Below are positions 29,535 through 39,676 of a stretch of 64,000 nucleotides of DNA, one piece after another. The notes beneath the pieces were generated by a model, which saw only the letters and a list, made by a program, of their open reading frames with translations, did no database searches and had not been told where the DNA came from. Each line of letters starts with the position of its first letter. The stretch's first letter is position 1. Origin of the DNA: Oceanisphaera avium (lineage in GTDB: Bacteria > Pseudomonadota > Gammaproteobacteria > Enterobacterales > Aeromonadaceae); contig NZ_CP021376.1 in the NCBI RefSeq assembly GCF_002157875.1, forward strand, positions 2,116,501 through 2,180,500, in the 5' to 3' direction. A program made the position numbers and the translations under genes.

Positions 29535-29831
29535 ATCGACTCCGATATATAAAATTATTTTATTGCCTGAGCAAGCAAGCCGCCTAGCTCAAGGATAATG
29601 AGTGATAAGTGCTTAAGCTAAACACTCATCTACTTAAGACTAAGCCTACCGCATCTTGCTCTGACTGCCTGATATTAAGATCCAAAAAAATTAGGACTCA
29701 GTCGTGAGTGCAAAGCGCAAACGACAATGACCCAATAATGGCGTATTAAAAGAGAGCACGGCAGGCATTAAGCTAAGCAGCTAGGAAGGGAGCCAAGGTA
29801 TGCAGGGGGCACTTGGCCCCCAGAGACGATC

Positions 29832-30449
29832 TTAACGCAGGCCAGCTACGTATTTAGACAATATTTCAATGTCTTGATCTGTTAACTTGGCCGCTATGCT
29901 ACGCATCATGCCGTTAGGATCGTTATTACGCTCTCCCGTACGGAACAAATGCAATTGCTCGGCAATATATTTAGGATGTTGGCCAGTTAAGCTTGGAAAC
30001 ATCGCAGCTTCCAAACCTTCGCCACGTGGACCGTGACAAGCGATACAGGCAGTAATGCCACGCTCAATGTCACCGCCTTGGTATAAAGCAGCACCTTGTT
30101 CGATAACATCTTCTGGTACCGCGATAGGCGTAACGGCTTGGCTGGCAAAATAAGCAGCTAAATCTGCCATGTCTTCTTCAGACAAGGGCATGGCCATGCC
30201 GCCCATGATAGCGTTAGCACGACCCTCATTACCGGTAGCTGCTGCTTTATACTCAGCTAATTGCTTAGCTAAATAAGAGGCATGCTGGCCTGATAATTTT
30301 GGGTACATGTCGATTGGGCTATTGCCATCAGGGCCATGACAAGCAGCACAAGTAGCTGACTTGGATTTACCTGCTTCTACGTCGCCCTGAGCTTGGGCGA
30401 CACCAACCACTCCGAGCATTAAGGCTAGCGTGAAAACAATTTTTTTCAT
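29832..30449 (-). CDS. Di-haem cytochrome c4
   Basis: Periplasmic electron carrier, usually feeding cbb3-type or other terminal oxidases. The true start is the ATG at 30449 (MKKIVFTLALMLGVVGVAQA, signal peptide cut after residue 20); an open-frame extension upstream to 30563 has no signal-peptide logic. Two similar halves each carry a CxxCH haem site: CAACH (34-38) and CIACH (135-139), each followed by PxLxGQH..Y and a Met-ligand region (GGMAMPLS; NGMMRSIA). 205 residues including the signal. Divergent from engB, an arrangement common in Vibrio- and Pseudomonas-like genomes. A GC-rich inverted repeat (29805-29821) lies 11 bases after the stop. Confidence 0.93.
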   Translation of the reverse strand: MKKIVFTLALMLGVVGVAQAQGDVEAGKSKSATCAACHGPDGNSPIDMYPKLSGQHASYLAKQLAEYKAAATGNEGRANAIMGGMAMPLSEEDMADLAAYFASQAVTPIAVPEDVIEQGAALYQGGDIERGITACIACHGPRGEGLEAAMFPSLTGQHPKYIAEQLHLFRTGERNNDPNGMMRSIAAKLTDQDIEILSKYVAGLR

Positions 30450-30592
30450 GACGTTGCGACTTCTCGTTGTAAGAGCTTCCAGATCACATACCGACAAGGG
30501 CATGTTACAATGTGATTCAAAAAACACCCCCATTCTACAATTTTTTTGTAAGAAAGTAAGCAAAGCGGCATCAGAACTCAGAGGAAATCATA

Positions 30593-31240
30593 TTGGATAA
30601 CAAACAGATAAATTTTAACAGCGCCCGCTTTATTACTAGTGCGCCAGATATTAGCCAAATGCCGCCCGATACTGGCGTTGAAATTGCCTTTGCTGGCCGC
30701 TCCAATGCAGGTAAATCATCTGCTTTAAACACAATAACCCAGCAGAAAAGTCTGGCTCGCATCAGTAAAACGCCCGGTCGTACTCAATTGATTAACGTGT
30801 TTGAGCTTAGCGCTGATAAGCGTCTTATCGACTTGCCCGGCTATGGCTATGCAAAAGTGCCACAAGAAATGAAACAAAAATGGCAAGCGGCGTTATCTAT
30901 TTATTTACAAAAACGCGAGAGTCTTAAAGGGTTAGTGGTACTTATGGATATTCGCCACCCCCTAAAAGACATCGATCAACAGCTATTAGAGTGGGCATCG
31001 GAAAGTAGCTTACCGGTGCTCGCCTTACTCACTAAAAGCGATAAATTAAAGCCCGGCCCCCGTAATTCAGAAGTACTACGGGTACGCGAAGCCGTTAAAG
31101 TCTACGGCGGCGATATTCGTGTTGAGTCCTTTAGCTCTCTTAAAGGCTTAGGGGTAGATCGCGCTAAAGAAGTACTGAGCGCTTGGCTACTTGAAGATGA
31201 GCAAGCCGAGCCCCTCACTCACCAAGATGATAATAACTAA
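30593..31240 (+). CDS. engB: Ribosome biogenesis GTP-binding protein EngB/YihA
   Basis: Essential small GTPase for 50S assembly. 215 residues. G1 GRSNAGKS (35-42), G3 [12 protein letters not shown]4 TKSDKL. A TTG start codon is used: GAGG lies eight bases before the TTG at 30593, and translation gives the expected N-terminus ([18 protein letters not shown]). The stop overlaps the ATG of the pseudouridine synthase gene by one base. In E. coli engB is close to polA; here a 16-kb block separates them. Confidence 0.96.
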   Translation: MDNKQINFNSARFITSAPDISQMPPDTGVEIAFAGRSNAGKSSALNTITQQKSLARISKTPGRTQLINVFELSADKRLIDLPGYGYAKVPQEMKQKWQAALSIYLQKRESLKGLVVLMDIRHPLKDIDQQLLEWASESSLPVLALLTKSDKLKPGPRNSEVLRVREAVKVYGGDIRVESFSSLKGLGVDRAKEVLSAWLLEDEQAEPLTHQDDNN

Positions 31241-31926
31241 TGCGTCTCGACCGATTTTTATCTGAAGCCACCGGCTTAACTCGCTCTATGGCAAAAAAAG
31301 CGCTACACAGAGGCGATGTCACCGTAGATGGAGAAGTGATTAAAAAAAGTGACCAGCAAATTCATGGCCAAGCGGTGCGACTCGAGGGGCGCTTATTAAA
31401 CGAACCTCAGCCGCGCTATGTGTTATTACACAAGCCTGCCGGTTATATTAGCGCCACCCAAGATGAGGTTCACCCTTGCGTGTTTGCGCTCTTGCCACCT
31501 GAGCTGTGCCGCGGTATGCAATGTGCCGGGCGCTTAGATGTGGACACCACTGGCTTACTGTTACTCACCGACGATGGCCAGTGGTCACACCGTTTGCGCT
31601 CCCCAAAACATCAGTGTCAAAAAGTCTATCAAGTGGACTTAGCCGAGCCGCTTGCGCCTGGCGTAGCTCAACTATTTTCTGAGGGTATTATGCTACACGG
31701 CGAAGACTCGCCCACGTTAGGGGCTCAGCTAGACGTGCTCAGTGAAACGCGCGTATTACTGACGATTCAAGAGGGAAAGTATCATCAGGTAAAACGCATG
31801 TTTGCTGCTGTGGGTAATTTTGTGGTGGCGTTGCATCGTCTTAAGGTGGGCGAAATTGTCTTAGAAGACTCTTTGGCCGAGGGCCAATGGCGCTTTCTTA
31901 CACCTGAAGAAGTGGCCTCGATTTAG
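31240..31926 (+). CDS. rsuA: 16S rRNA pseudouridine(516) synthase, RsuA type
   Basis: Isomerises U516 of 16S rRNA. 228 residues: N-terminal S4 RNA-binding domain (1-58, [29 protein letters not shown]) and an RsuA/RluB/E/F-type catalytic domain with catalytic Asp100 in GRLDVDTTGLLLLTDDG and the KxYxV motif (CQKVYQVDL). RsuA is preferred over RluE (no S4 domain) and RluB/F (longer) by length. Translationally coupled to engB (TAATG). Confidence 0.9.
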   Translation: MRLDRFLSEATGLTRSMAKKALHRGDVTVDGEVIKKSDQQIHGQAVRLEGRLLNEPQPRYVLLHKPAGYISATQDEVHPCVFALLPPELCRGMQCAGRLDVDTTGLLLLTDDGQWSHRLRSPKHQCQKVYQVDLAEPLAPGVAQLFSEGIMLHGEDSPTLGAQLDVLSETRVLLTIQEGKYHQVKRMFAAVGNFVVALHRLKVGEIVLEDSLAEGQWRFLTPEEVASI

Positions 31927-31969
31927 CGCAGCACCTGCGCCGAGCTAACAGATAGCCACTATTATTAGC

Positions 31970-34828
31970 TTAGTTTGGTGCTGGGTGTAGGGCGCAAAAG
32001 GCGAACTCTCGCGGCACCTCTAGCCAAAAACAGGCTCCTTGCTGAGGTTGTGAGTCAAACCCCACCCGCCCTTGCATGTCTTCCATTAATTGTTTGGTAA
32101 TGGCGAGTCCTAATCCCGTGCCGCCTTTTTGGCGACTGTCTGAGCTATCCGCTTGGGCAAATTTTTCAAAAATGCGATCCCTAAAATTAAGCGGCACTCC
32201 CTCACCCTCATCTGCCACACTCACTCGATAAAAATGCTCACCACTGGGCGCTATGCTCACTCGCACCTCACTTTCAGAGGGTGAGAACTTAATAGCATTA
32301 GACTGCAAATTAGACAGCGCTTGTAAGAATCTGTCTTTATCGATCACGACCTTGGCGTGGCTGAGCTCAGACTTAAGCACCAGTTTAATGCCTCGGGCTT
32401 CCCCTAAGGGCTGGTTCATGGTCATGGCGATTTGCACTAGCTCAGTTAAATCATAGCTTTGGGGATTAAACGTCACTTTACCGGCCGCCAGCTTTTCAAT
32501 ATCTAATAAGTCATTAATTAACAAATTTAAGCGCTGACTATTATGGTGAGCCACTTTTAATAACTGTTGTACTTTTTCAGGCAGCACACCTAACACCCCT
32601 TGGCTAAGCAGTGCTAATGAGCCGGTGATAGAGGTCAAAGGAGTGCGCAATTCATGACTAACGGTGGCAACAAATTCTTTTTGTAATTGCTCTACTTTTT
32701 TTAATTCCGAGATATCTTCAACAAGCGACCACAGTAATACCCGCCCATTGGCTTCGGTGATCAACACTCCTTGTTGGCGCACCGGAAATAGCGAGCCATC
32801 CCAGCGGTAATATTCTTTTTCATAGGGCGCAAAGCGACCATTAGTGGATAGTTGCACAAAGGCTTGGCGGTCTTGCTCATGATATTGGCTGGGCGTGAGT
32901 TGGCGATAATGCAGCTTTAATAATTGTGACTTACTAAAGCCAGTCGCATCAAGCAGCGCCTGATTTACATCAATAAACTGGCCGGTTTTAAAATCATTAA
33001 GCGCAATCCCGATAGAGGATAATTCAAATAAACTGCGCAGCCGCTGCTCGCTAGCAGTTAAAGCCAGCTCTGCTTGCTTTTCTGCTTGTATATCTACCAT
33101 ATACCCATGCCAAATCACGCTGCCATCATCGAGTCGCTCCGGCTTAGCGCGCCCTTCCACCCAGCGCAGGCTGCCATCGGCTTGTAGGGTGCGATATTGA
33201 GCATGCCACAGCGACAGCGTTTGTTGGGAGATTAAGGCACTGCTTTGTACTTGGGCTAAGTCTGGCTCATAAATACGGGCAAAAATTTGCGTCGCATCTC
33301 GCTGCACTTGCGCTGGGGTCACTCCATAAATATGTTTAATGCCATTACTGCTATAAGGAAAGCTATTATGCCCATCGGGCCAATGCCGATATTGGTATAA
33401 CATGCCGGGCATTTGATCGAGCAGCTTAGTTAAGCGCTCTTCATGGAGTTGCCTGCTTAATATTTCGCCGAGCCAATGAGCAAATAGTTTAAGAAACATC
33501 TGATCGGTTTCATCAAAAGGCTCGGCTCTTACGCTGGCATCACAAAAATTAAGGGTGCCAAAAAACTGGCCATCTACTTCTAAGCGAATCGCAATATAAC
33601 TCTCAAAACCTAATTGCTGATAGCAGCCTTCATTTTTAAAAGCAGACTGGCCCATATTAGCAATGGCGAGTACGCCAGTTTGTTGCAAGAGTAACTTGCA
33701 ATACGTCTGCTCTATCGCAAAATGCTGCCCCACTTCAAGATGAGTAGGAGCGGGCGCGGCCAGCCAACGCACCACATAAATATCGCTGACCATTTCACTG
33801 ACCATGCCCACACTTAAGCGTAGAAAATCCCCACCTAAGATGAGCGCTTGGTTTACTTTTTCATCTAGACTGCCAGAAAGCTCAAAAGAAATTCGATTAA
33901 GTAAAGACAGCGCTTGGTTTTTACGCTCTAGCTGGGCTTGAGCTTCTCGCTCTGGCGTAATATCAACGAGCGAGCCATAAAGCGTCAGCTCAGATTGCGC
34001 AACCTCAGGATCTAGTAGCTGGCCGTGACTGTGCACCCACACCCAATGACCCAACTTATGTCGCATCCGGTATTTGCACTCATATTTTTCCGTTACTCCA
34101 CTTAGATAGCGCTCCACCAAGGCCGTTAACTTAGGTTCATCCTCAGGGTGCACACGACTTTGCCATGTTTCACTGGTAACGGGTTCCAGCTCCGCCAAGG
34201 TATAGCCAATAATCTGCGCCCAGCGCTCATTTACTTGGCAGGTATGACTACTTGGTTGCCATAGCCAAGTGCCCACATTCGCATTGGCAATAATCAGCTG
34301 AGCTTGGGCTTCTTTGGCGGCCAGCGTTTGGCTTAGTTGCAATAATTTGCGCTGGCTAATTTGTTCTTGCACTTCATCAGCAAGCAGGCGCAGTAATTGG
34401 CTGTCTTGTTCACTAAAGGAGCGGGGTTGGCTGTCAATAACGCATAAGGTGCCCAGACGATAGCCCTCGATAAGCAAGGGGGCGCCGGCATAAAAGCGAA
34501 TATAAGGCGCGGCTTTTACGAGAGGATTATCAGCAAAACACGCAGTGGCGTGGGTATCTTCTACAATAAAAACCTTGTCATCTAAAATAGCATGGCCGCA
34601 AAATGACCAGTCACGATGGGTTTCACACACCTCTAAGCCTTGGCGAGACTTAAACCATTGTCGGTCCTTGTCAATTAATGACACCAGTGCGATATCAACC
34701 TTAAAAATTTGCTGCGCCAAGCGAGTAATACGATCAAAGCTCGCCTCTGTGGGGCTATCAAGTAAACCGGTGTTAATCAATGCTTGTAAGCGCAGCACTT
34801 CATCAGCCGGTGTTAACGGAGGCATCAT
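31970..34828 (-). CDS. Soluble multi-sensor histidine kinase (GAF-PAS-GAF-PAS-PAS-HisKA-HATPase)
   Basis: 952 residues, no membrane helix. In order: GAF (about 15-165; LVSLIDKDRQWFKSRQGL, SFCGHAIL), PAS (about 180-300; ANVGTWLWQPSSHTCQVNERW), GAF (about 310-460), PAS (about 470-585), PAS (about 595-705; SSIGIALNDFKTGQFIDVNQAL), HisKA with H725 (ATVSHELRTPLTSITGSLALL) and an ATPase domain with NAIKFS, DEGEGVP and GTGLGLAI. No receiver or Hpt domain, so phosphate must pass to another protein; the divergent genes encode exactly such partners. The ATG overlaps the stop of the upstream kinase gene by four bases (ATGA). Its kinase core resembles that of the upstream kinase closely, suggesting duplication. 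Confidence 0.93.
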   Translation of the reverse strand: MMPPLTPADEVLRLQALINTGLLDSPTEASFDRITRLAQQIFKVDIALVSLIDKDRQWFKSRQGLEVCETHRDWSFCGHAILDDKVFIVEDTHATACFADNPLVKAAPYIRFYAGAPLLIEGYRLGTLCVIDSQPRSFSEQDSQLLRLLADEVQEQISQRKLLQLSQTLAAKEAQAQLIIANANVGTWLWQPSSHTCQVNERWAQIIGYTLAELEPVTSETWQSRVHPEDEPKLTALVERYLSGVTEKYECKYRMRHKLGHWVWVHSHGQLLDPEVAQSELTLYGSLVDITPEREAQAQLERKNQALSLLNRISFELSGSLDEKVNQALILGGDFLRLSVGMVSEMVSDIYVVRWLAAPAPTHLEVGQHFAIEQTYCKLLLQQTGVLAIANMGQSAFKNEGCYQQLGFESYIAIRLEVDGQFFGTLNFCDASVRAEPFDETDQMFLKLFAHWLGEILSRQLHEERLTKLLDQMPGMLYQYRHWPDGHNSFPYSSNGIKHIYGVTPAQVQRDATQIFARIYEPDLAQVQSSALISQQTLSLWHAQYRTLQADGSLRWVEGRAKPERLDDGSVIWHGYMVDIQAEKQAELALTASEQRLRSLFELSSIGIALNDFKTGQFIDVNQALLDATGFSKSQLLKLHYRQLTPSQYHEQDRQAFVQLSTNGRFAPYEKEYYRWDGSLFPVRQQGVLITEANGRVLLWSLVEDISELKKVEQLQKEFVATVSHELRTPLTSITGSLALLSQGVLGVLPEKVQQLLKVAHHNSQRLNLLINDLLDIEKLAAGKVTFNPQSYDLTELVQIAMTMNQPLGEARGIKLVLKSELSHAKVVIDKDRFLQALSNLQSNAIKFSPSESEVRVSIAPSGEHFYRVSVADEGEGVPLNFRDRIFEKFAQADSSDSRQKGGTGLGLAITKQLMEDMQGRVGFDSQPQQGACFWLEVPREFAFCALHPAPN

Positions 34829-36642
34829 GGTAAGGTCTCCTGATTAAGTTGCGCAGCCATATTTAGCGGTAAATCGACCCAAAAATGAGCGCCTTCTGCA
34901 TTATAAAAGCCTATTTCACCTTGCATTAAAGAGACCAAATTTTTACAAATCGTCAGCCCGAGCCCAGTACCTTGCTGAGCGCGCATATTGCCGTGTTCAG
35001 CTTGAGCAAAACGCTCAAAAATAAAGGGCGCAAACTCATTACTAATGCCCGCACCTTGGTCACTTACCGTAATACGCACTTGATGGTCATTAGTTTTGGT
35101 GGCTTTGATATTAACTTGGCCGTGGGCAGGAGAGTATTTAATGGCATTGCTCACTAAGTTATCCAGCACTTGGCGCAAGCGCAGCGGATCTTGATAAATT
35201 AGCAAAGACTCGACATTGTCTTGGCATAACTGCACTTGGTGTTGCATCGCCATAGGCTGATTACTGTTGATAGTCTGCGCCACTAGTTCTGCAATATCGA
35301 TGCGCACTGGCGTTAAGCTCATCTTACCTTTGCTGAGCTTATTAAAATCCAGAAGATCATTAATTAACAACTGTAAACGCTCACCATTGCGCAGTGCTAA
35401 GGCCGTAAGCTCGGCGGCTTTTTTCGGTAAGGGGCCGCCGTGGCCTAAATGCGTTAGCTTTAGCGCACCATTAATAGAAGTCAGTGGCGTGCGCAATTCA
35501 TGACTAATCACGGCTATAAAGTCGTCTTTTAGCTCACTAAGCGCCTGGCGCTCATCGGTGAGCTGATTAAACGCCTGCGCTAAGCTCGCCACTTCAGTGA
35601 CGCCCTGCTCCGATAATCTCACTGTCTCTTGGGGACGACTCGCTTGTACTTGATGGCTCATGGTACGTATTTGCTGAGTCATTCTATCGAGTGGGCGAAT
35701 TGCCAACCAAACTAACCAAAACGCCAAGGCAGAGAGAATCGCGCCTAAGCCTAAGCTAATACCGGCAAAGCGAATAAAAAAAGCCTTAGCTGGGGCGAGT
35801 GCATGGCTGTAAGGCACAGCGCTAATAAATACCCAATTTAGCGCATCAAGGCGGGCATTGGCATATAACCAAGCATTAGGCTGGCTATCGGTAATACCAT
35901 TACTAAAGCCAGAAAAAGCGGCGTCCACTAGCGGGTCTGCTAAGGGTGTCGGTAAGGACTCTAGCTGAGTCATAACCCCTTGGTGCGCACCGTCATAAAT
36001 ATAGAGCTGATTATGCGTATCAATAATTTTAAAAGAAATTCCCTCACGACGAGCTTGGCGCACACTTTGCTCTGGTAACAAGGAGCCATCGCGCAGGGTG
36101 ATAATACCCATTAGCAGTCCTAGGACCTCGCCCTCATCTGATAATATAGGTTGCACCATATTCATTAGCGGCTGTCCGGTGCGCAAGCCAATCACAGGTT
36201 GGCTCATCGTGACTTGGCCTGTTTGTAGTGCTTGTTGCACATGAGCGCGCTGTCCATAATCGGTACCAATTCGCTGCGGCACATATACACTTTCGGCGCG
36301 CGCTATGCCTTTGTTATCCAACACAATAATGCCATCGGGAAACATCGAAAAACCATTAATTTGGCGCTGGCGAGCCAATTCTTGTTTGAGCGTGGGCACA
36401 GGATGTAATTGCTGGCCGCTAGAAAGCTGCACGCCAATATGAGCTAAGGTGTTAGCACGTAGCGCTAATAGCTGGGCAACTTGCTCGGCGGCGCGGGCGG
36501 TAATAATACTTTGCTGATTACGTAGCTGGCGCTCGGCGCCCTTTACTAACATGTGATAGCCCGTCGACAATACGGCTAAAATGATCACTAATGTGGTCAC
36601 TAATATAATCAGGGCCATGCGCCCCTTTAACGATATTCGCAT
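34825..36642 (-). CDS. Membrane sensor histidine kinase (dCACHE-HAMP-HisKA-HATPase)
   Basis: 605 residues. Membrane helices near 10-32 and about 288-312 flank a periplasmic double-CACHE sensor (IIVLDNKGIARAESVYVPQRIGTDYGQRAHV, GLRTGQPLMNMVQPIL), a ligand-binding type found in chemoreceptors. Then a HAMP linker, HisKA with H381 (AVISHELRTPLTSINGALKL), and an ATPase domain (NAIKYSPAHG, DQGAGI, GTGLGLTICKN). No receiver. First gene of the leftward two-kinase operon. The HisKA segments of the two kinases share SHELRTPLTSI and LINDLLD, so they may phosphorylate the same partner. The ligand cannot be predicted. Confidence 0.94.
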   Translation of the reverse strand: MRISLKGRMALIILVTTLVIILAVLSTGYHMLVKGAERQLRNQQSIITARAAEQVAQLLALRANTLAHIGVQLSSGQQLHPVPTLKQELARQRQINGFSMFPDGIIVLDNKGIARAESVYVPQRIGTDYGQRAHVQQALQTGQVTMSQPVIGLRTGQPLMNMVQPILSDEGEVLGLLMGIITLRDGSLLPEQSVRQARREGISFKIIDTHNQLYIYDGAHQGVMTQLESLPTPLADPLVDAAFSGFSNGITDSQPNAWLYANARLDALNWVFISAVPYSHALAPAKAFFIRFAGISLGLGAILSALAFWLVWLAIRPLDRMTQQIRTMSHQVQASRPQETVRLSEQGVTEVASLAQAFNQLTDERQALSELKDDFIAVISHELRTPLTSINGALKLTHLGHGGPLPKKAAELTALALRNGERLQLLINDLLDFNKLSKGKMSLTPVRIDIAELVAQTINSNQPMAMQHQVQLCQDNVESLLIYQDPLRLRQVLDNLVSNAIKYSPAHGQVNIKATKTNDHQVRITVSDQGAGISNEFAPFIFERFAQAEHGNMRAQQGTGLGLTICKNLVSLMQGEIGFYNAEGAHFWVDLPLNMAAQLNQETLP

Positions 36643-36810
36643 CCTGCCACTTCCTAGTCGTCGAGCTCTAGTCGCTAGTGTATTACTTAACGAGATAACG
36701 TTAAGCTATAAATGCACAACTTTAGTTGCGATAGTGTGTTTTATGTTTGCTATCACTCATTACCGCCCTAGGCTGATAATTTATTCGTCTTTGCTTAAAT
36801 GGAGAACCGG

Positions 36811-38469
36811 ATGGCGCCGAAAGTAACCGCAATCGATGAGCGATTATTGCAGCTTAAGGCTCGCTTTGCCGAACGTAGCGCAATTCAACTGCGCGAACTC
36901 AGCGCCAAACTAACCGATTGGCAATACGGCCACTGTACGCGAGAAGATTTACAAACGCTCTATGAGTTATTGCATCGGCTAGCTGGCTCAAGTGGCACCT
37001 TTGGCTTTCATCAACTCGGTCAAGAAGCCGGCCAACTGGAGCAAGTGATCAAAGCCCAGATCAGCGACTCACCCCCGCTATCTGATCTTCACCTCGCTCC
37101 TGAAATCCAAGCGCGCCTAGCTCAGCTTTCACGCTTACTGGTTACTGAACCCTCTTCTTCTGCTGAGGCAGCCACAACAGACCTACCAGACACAGCGAGC
37201 GAACAAACCCAATTACTCGTATTAGACTCCAGCTTAAACGAGCTGGCAGAGGCGCTTAATAATTTTGGCTTTAAGGTAGTCGTTTGCGAAGAGCTACCAC
37301 TGCATTGTGCGCATTGCTGGCGAAGTACTAGCATTATTATCGCGCCTGCCGCCAAGCTTACCCAAGTAGTAAACTGGAATCAGCAACAAGCACAATCCCA
37401 CCATGCCTCGCCCTCACCCATTTTATGTATTGGCTCTGATGATAGCTTTGCCGCGCGTTATGCACTGGCTGAACAAGGCGCTGATGGTCTGTTCTTACAA
37501 CCGGTAAAAGTGCCGCAACTGGCAAAGCGCATTGAGCAAATAAAATCCCAACAGCAACAGCCTTACGCCAGTAAGGTGTTATTGCTAGATGATGACCAAG
37601 AGCTAGCAGAGCATTATCGTTTAGTGCTCACCCAAGCGGGTAAAAACGTTAAAGTAATGGCCGAGCCTACTGAGCTATTAGCGGTGTTGGCCGAGTTTCG
37701 CCCAGATATAGTACTGCTTGATGTGCATATGCCGCCTTATTCCGGCGTGACCTTAGCGCGCATGATCCGCTTGGAGCCAGATTGGTTAAGCTTACCCGTT
37801 ATCTACTTATCATCTGAACAAGACCGAGACTTACAAATTAGTGCCCTTGCTCAGGGCGCGGATGAGTTTATTACTAAGCCTATTTCTGATGAACAACTGA
37901 TCCTGACCGTGCGCGCACTTTGTCATCGCGCTCGCCAGCTCGCCAAACTAGTCTCTAGTGATGGCTTAACCGGCTTATTAAATCACTCACATATTAAGCG
38001 CGCCCTTGGCCATGAATATGCAAGAGTGCAGCGCTATGGCCACAATACCAGTTTAGCTATGCTCGACTTGGATCACTTTAAGGGAGTGAATGATACTCAC
38101 GGCCATGGTGTGGGTGACTTAGTAATTAAAGCTTTAGCGCAATTATTACAACAGCGATTACGTACCACAGATCATCTTGGTCGCTACGGCGGCGAGGAGT
38201 TTGTCGTTATCTTACCAGAGTGTTCATTAGCGCAAGCTAAGCACATGTTTGAAGAAATCTGTTATCACTTTTCACAATTAAGCTTTATGGGTAATAACGG
38301 CACTTTTCACGTCACCGTGAGTGTGGGACTGGCGCTATTGAACGACTTTGTCAGTGAAGAGCATGCCCTTAATGCTGCTGATGCTGCTTTATATCAGCAA
38401 AAACAAGCGGGTAGAAATGGCGTTACTTGCTATCTGCCCCATGCTCCTGCTAGCGACTCCCCCGAGTAA
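36811..38469 (+). CDS. Hpt - degenerate REC - REC - GGDEF diguanylate cyclase
   Basis: 552 residues; makes cyclic di-GMP under phosphorelay control. In order: an Hpt helical domain with phosphotransfer His H55 (HRLAGSSGTFGF); a receiver-like domain (about 130-250) lacking the acidic pair and with Ala where the phospho-Asp should be; a canonical receiver (about 255-375) with D304 (DIVLLDVHMPP); and a GGDEF domain with an active GGEEF (460-464) and an RxxD product-inhibition site (R451-D454). The ATG at 36811 is preferred over 36799 because GGAG lies six bases before it. Three bases after its stop the REC-HDOD gene starts. It is the natural acceptor for the receiver-less kinases across the divergent promoter. 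Confidence 0.92.
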   Translation: MAPKVTAIDERLLQLKARFAERSAIQLRELSAKLTDWQYGHCTREDLQTLYELLHRLAGSSGTFGFHQLGQEAGQLEQVIKAQISDSPPLSDLHLAPEIQARLAQLSRLLVTEPSSSAEAATTDLPDTASEQTQLLVLDSSLNELAEALNNFGFKVVVCEELPLHCAHCWRSTSIIIAPAAKLTQVVNWNQQQAQSHHASPSPILCIGSDDSFAARYALAEQGADGLFLQPVKVPQLAKRIEQIKSQQQQPYASKVLLLDDDQELAEHYRLVLTQAGKNVKVMAEPTELLAVLAEFRPDIVLLDVHMPPYSGVTLARMIRLEPDWLSLPVIYLSSEQDRDLQISALAQGADEFITKPISDEQLILTVRALCHRARQLAKLVSSDGLTGLLNHSHIKRALGHEYARVQRYGHNTSLAMLDLDHFKGVNDTHGHGVGDLVIKALAQLLQQRLRTTDHLGRYGGEEFVVILPECSLAQAKHMFEEICYHFSQLSFMGNNGTFHVTVSVGLALLNDFVSEEHALNAADAALYQQKQAGRNGVTCYLPHAPASDSPE

Positions 38470-38472
38470 GCA

Positions 38473-39675
38473 ATGCCTATTTTGCTGTTAGAAGATGACC
38501 CCTTAGTGGCAGAGCTGCTGATATTAGTGCTGGGAAATTTAGCCCCCTGGGCACAGGTTAAGCATTGCAGCACGGTGGCGGGCGCCAAAGCGGCGTGGCG
38601 TCCCTGTATGCAACTAGTTATTTGCGATCGCCACCTCAGTGATGGCTCTGGCTTAGAGCTAGTAAAGCTCGTGCGCAGTCAAGATCGTCATTTACCTATT
38701 GTCATGATCAGTGCGCACTCGGATCGTGACGCTGTGATGAGCGCAGCCCGCTTAGGAGTAAGCGAATTTATTGCCAAACCGCTCGATATCGCCATGTTAC
38801 AACACAGACTTACGCCGCTACTCACTAAACTGAGTCCTCCGCTAGCAAAGCCAGCCGCCAAACAAAGCCTAAGCACTTGGTTAACTCAGTGTCTAAGCCA
38901 GCCTCTTAAACTACCCACGGCGTTATCGGTAGCAGCAGTATTACCCCTACTTGAACTTCGCGACGAGCTTTCGCCACAAAGTTTAAGTCGTACTTGGCAC
39001 AATGAAATCCCGCTTGCGGCTCGCCTATTACAACTGGCCAATGGTGCCTCTTTAAAGCGCAGCGGCAAACCCATAAATCAACTCTCAGAGGCGATTAGCA
39101 CCTTGGGTATTGAGATGTCTTTGTCTGCGGCAATGGCGCTAGCACTAGATATTCGCGGCGCATTACAAGAGCCAAGATTAATAGCCCAAGCTCAGCATTT
39201 TTATACCATGGCAGAGCAAGTAGCCGATATTGCACGCGCCATGGCGCTGAGTATTGGCATTCATGGCGGTGCGATTTATTCGGCGGGTTTACTCAGTCGT
39301 GCCGGCGAGCTGGCAGTCATACGTGCGCTGCAAGATTTTATTAACCAAGGGGGGCAACTCCAAGATGCGGAGCTGACTCAAGCGCTTAATCAATGGAGTG
39401 CGCCTTTTGGTAATCGCCTTAAAATGCAATGGGGATTGGCCCTGCCAATGCGTGAATTAATTGGCGCCGTTCATCAAGCTCCTAGCTATGCGACCCAGCG
39501 TGCCCTGTTGATTATGCATCTAGCTGGCTTAAGAGTCCGCTCCCAATTAAATACCGCTGCGGCGCTGCGAATGTTGCGCCAAGTGGGCTTAGATGTAGAA
39601 AAGTGGCGGTCTGAGCGCTTAGTTGTCCCTGCGCTTATCGCCGACGTTATTCCACCCTCCACACAGAGTCATTAA
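38473..39675 (+). CDS. Response regulator with HDOD output domain
   Basis: 400 residues: a receiver (1-120) with acidic residues D8/D9, phospho-acceptor D52 (LVICDRHLSDGSG) and KP in FIAKPLD, then an HDOD domain (about 140-345; LPTALSVAAVLPLL, AARLLQLANGA, ISTLGIEMSLSAAMALAL). HDOD is a non-catalytic relative of HD phosphohydrolases that acts as a protein-interaction scaffold, often in cyclic-di-GMP, motility or stress circuits. Tightly packed between the GGDEF gene (3-base gap) and a lone receiver (1-base gap), so the three are one operon. Confidence 0.9.
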   Translation: MPILLLEDDPLVAELLILVLGNLAPWAQVKHCSTVAGAKAAWRPCMQLVICDRHLSDGSGLELVKLVRSQDRHLPIVMISAHSDRDAVMSAARLGVSEFIAKPLDIAMLQHRLTPLLTKLSPPLAKPAAKQSLSTWLTQCLSQPLKLPTALSVAAVLPLLELRDELSPQSLSRTWHNEIPLAARLLQLANGASLKRSGKPINQLSEAISTLGIEMSLSAAMALALDIRGALQEPRLIAQAQHFYTMAEQVADIARAMALSIGIHGGAIYSAGLLSRAGELAVIRALQDFINQGGQLQDAELTQALNQWSAPFGNRLKMQWGLALPMRELIGAVHQAPSYATQRALLIMHLAGLRVRSQLNTAAALRMLRQVGLDVEKWRSERLVVPALIADVIPPSTQSH

Positions 39676-39676
39676 T

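Noticed and set aside
30450..30563. N-terminal extension of cytochrome c4
   Set aside because: Would put 38 residues before a classic signal peptide; the ATG at 30449 is the natural start.
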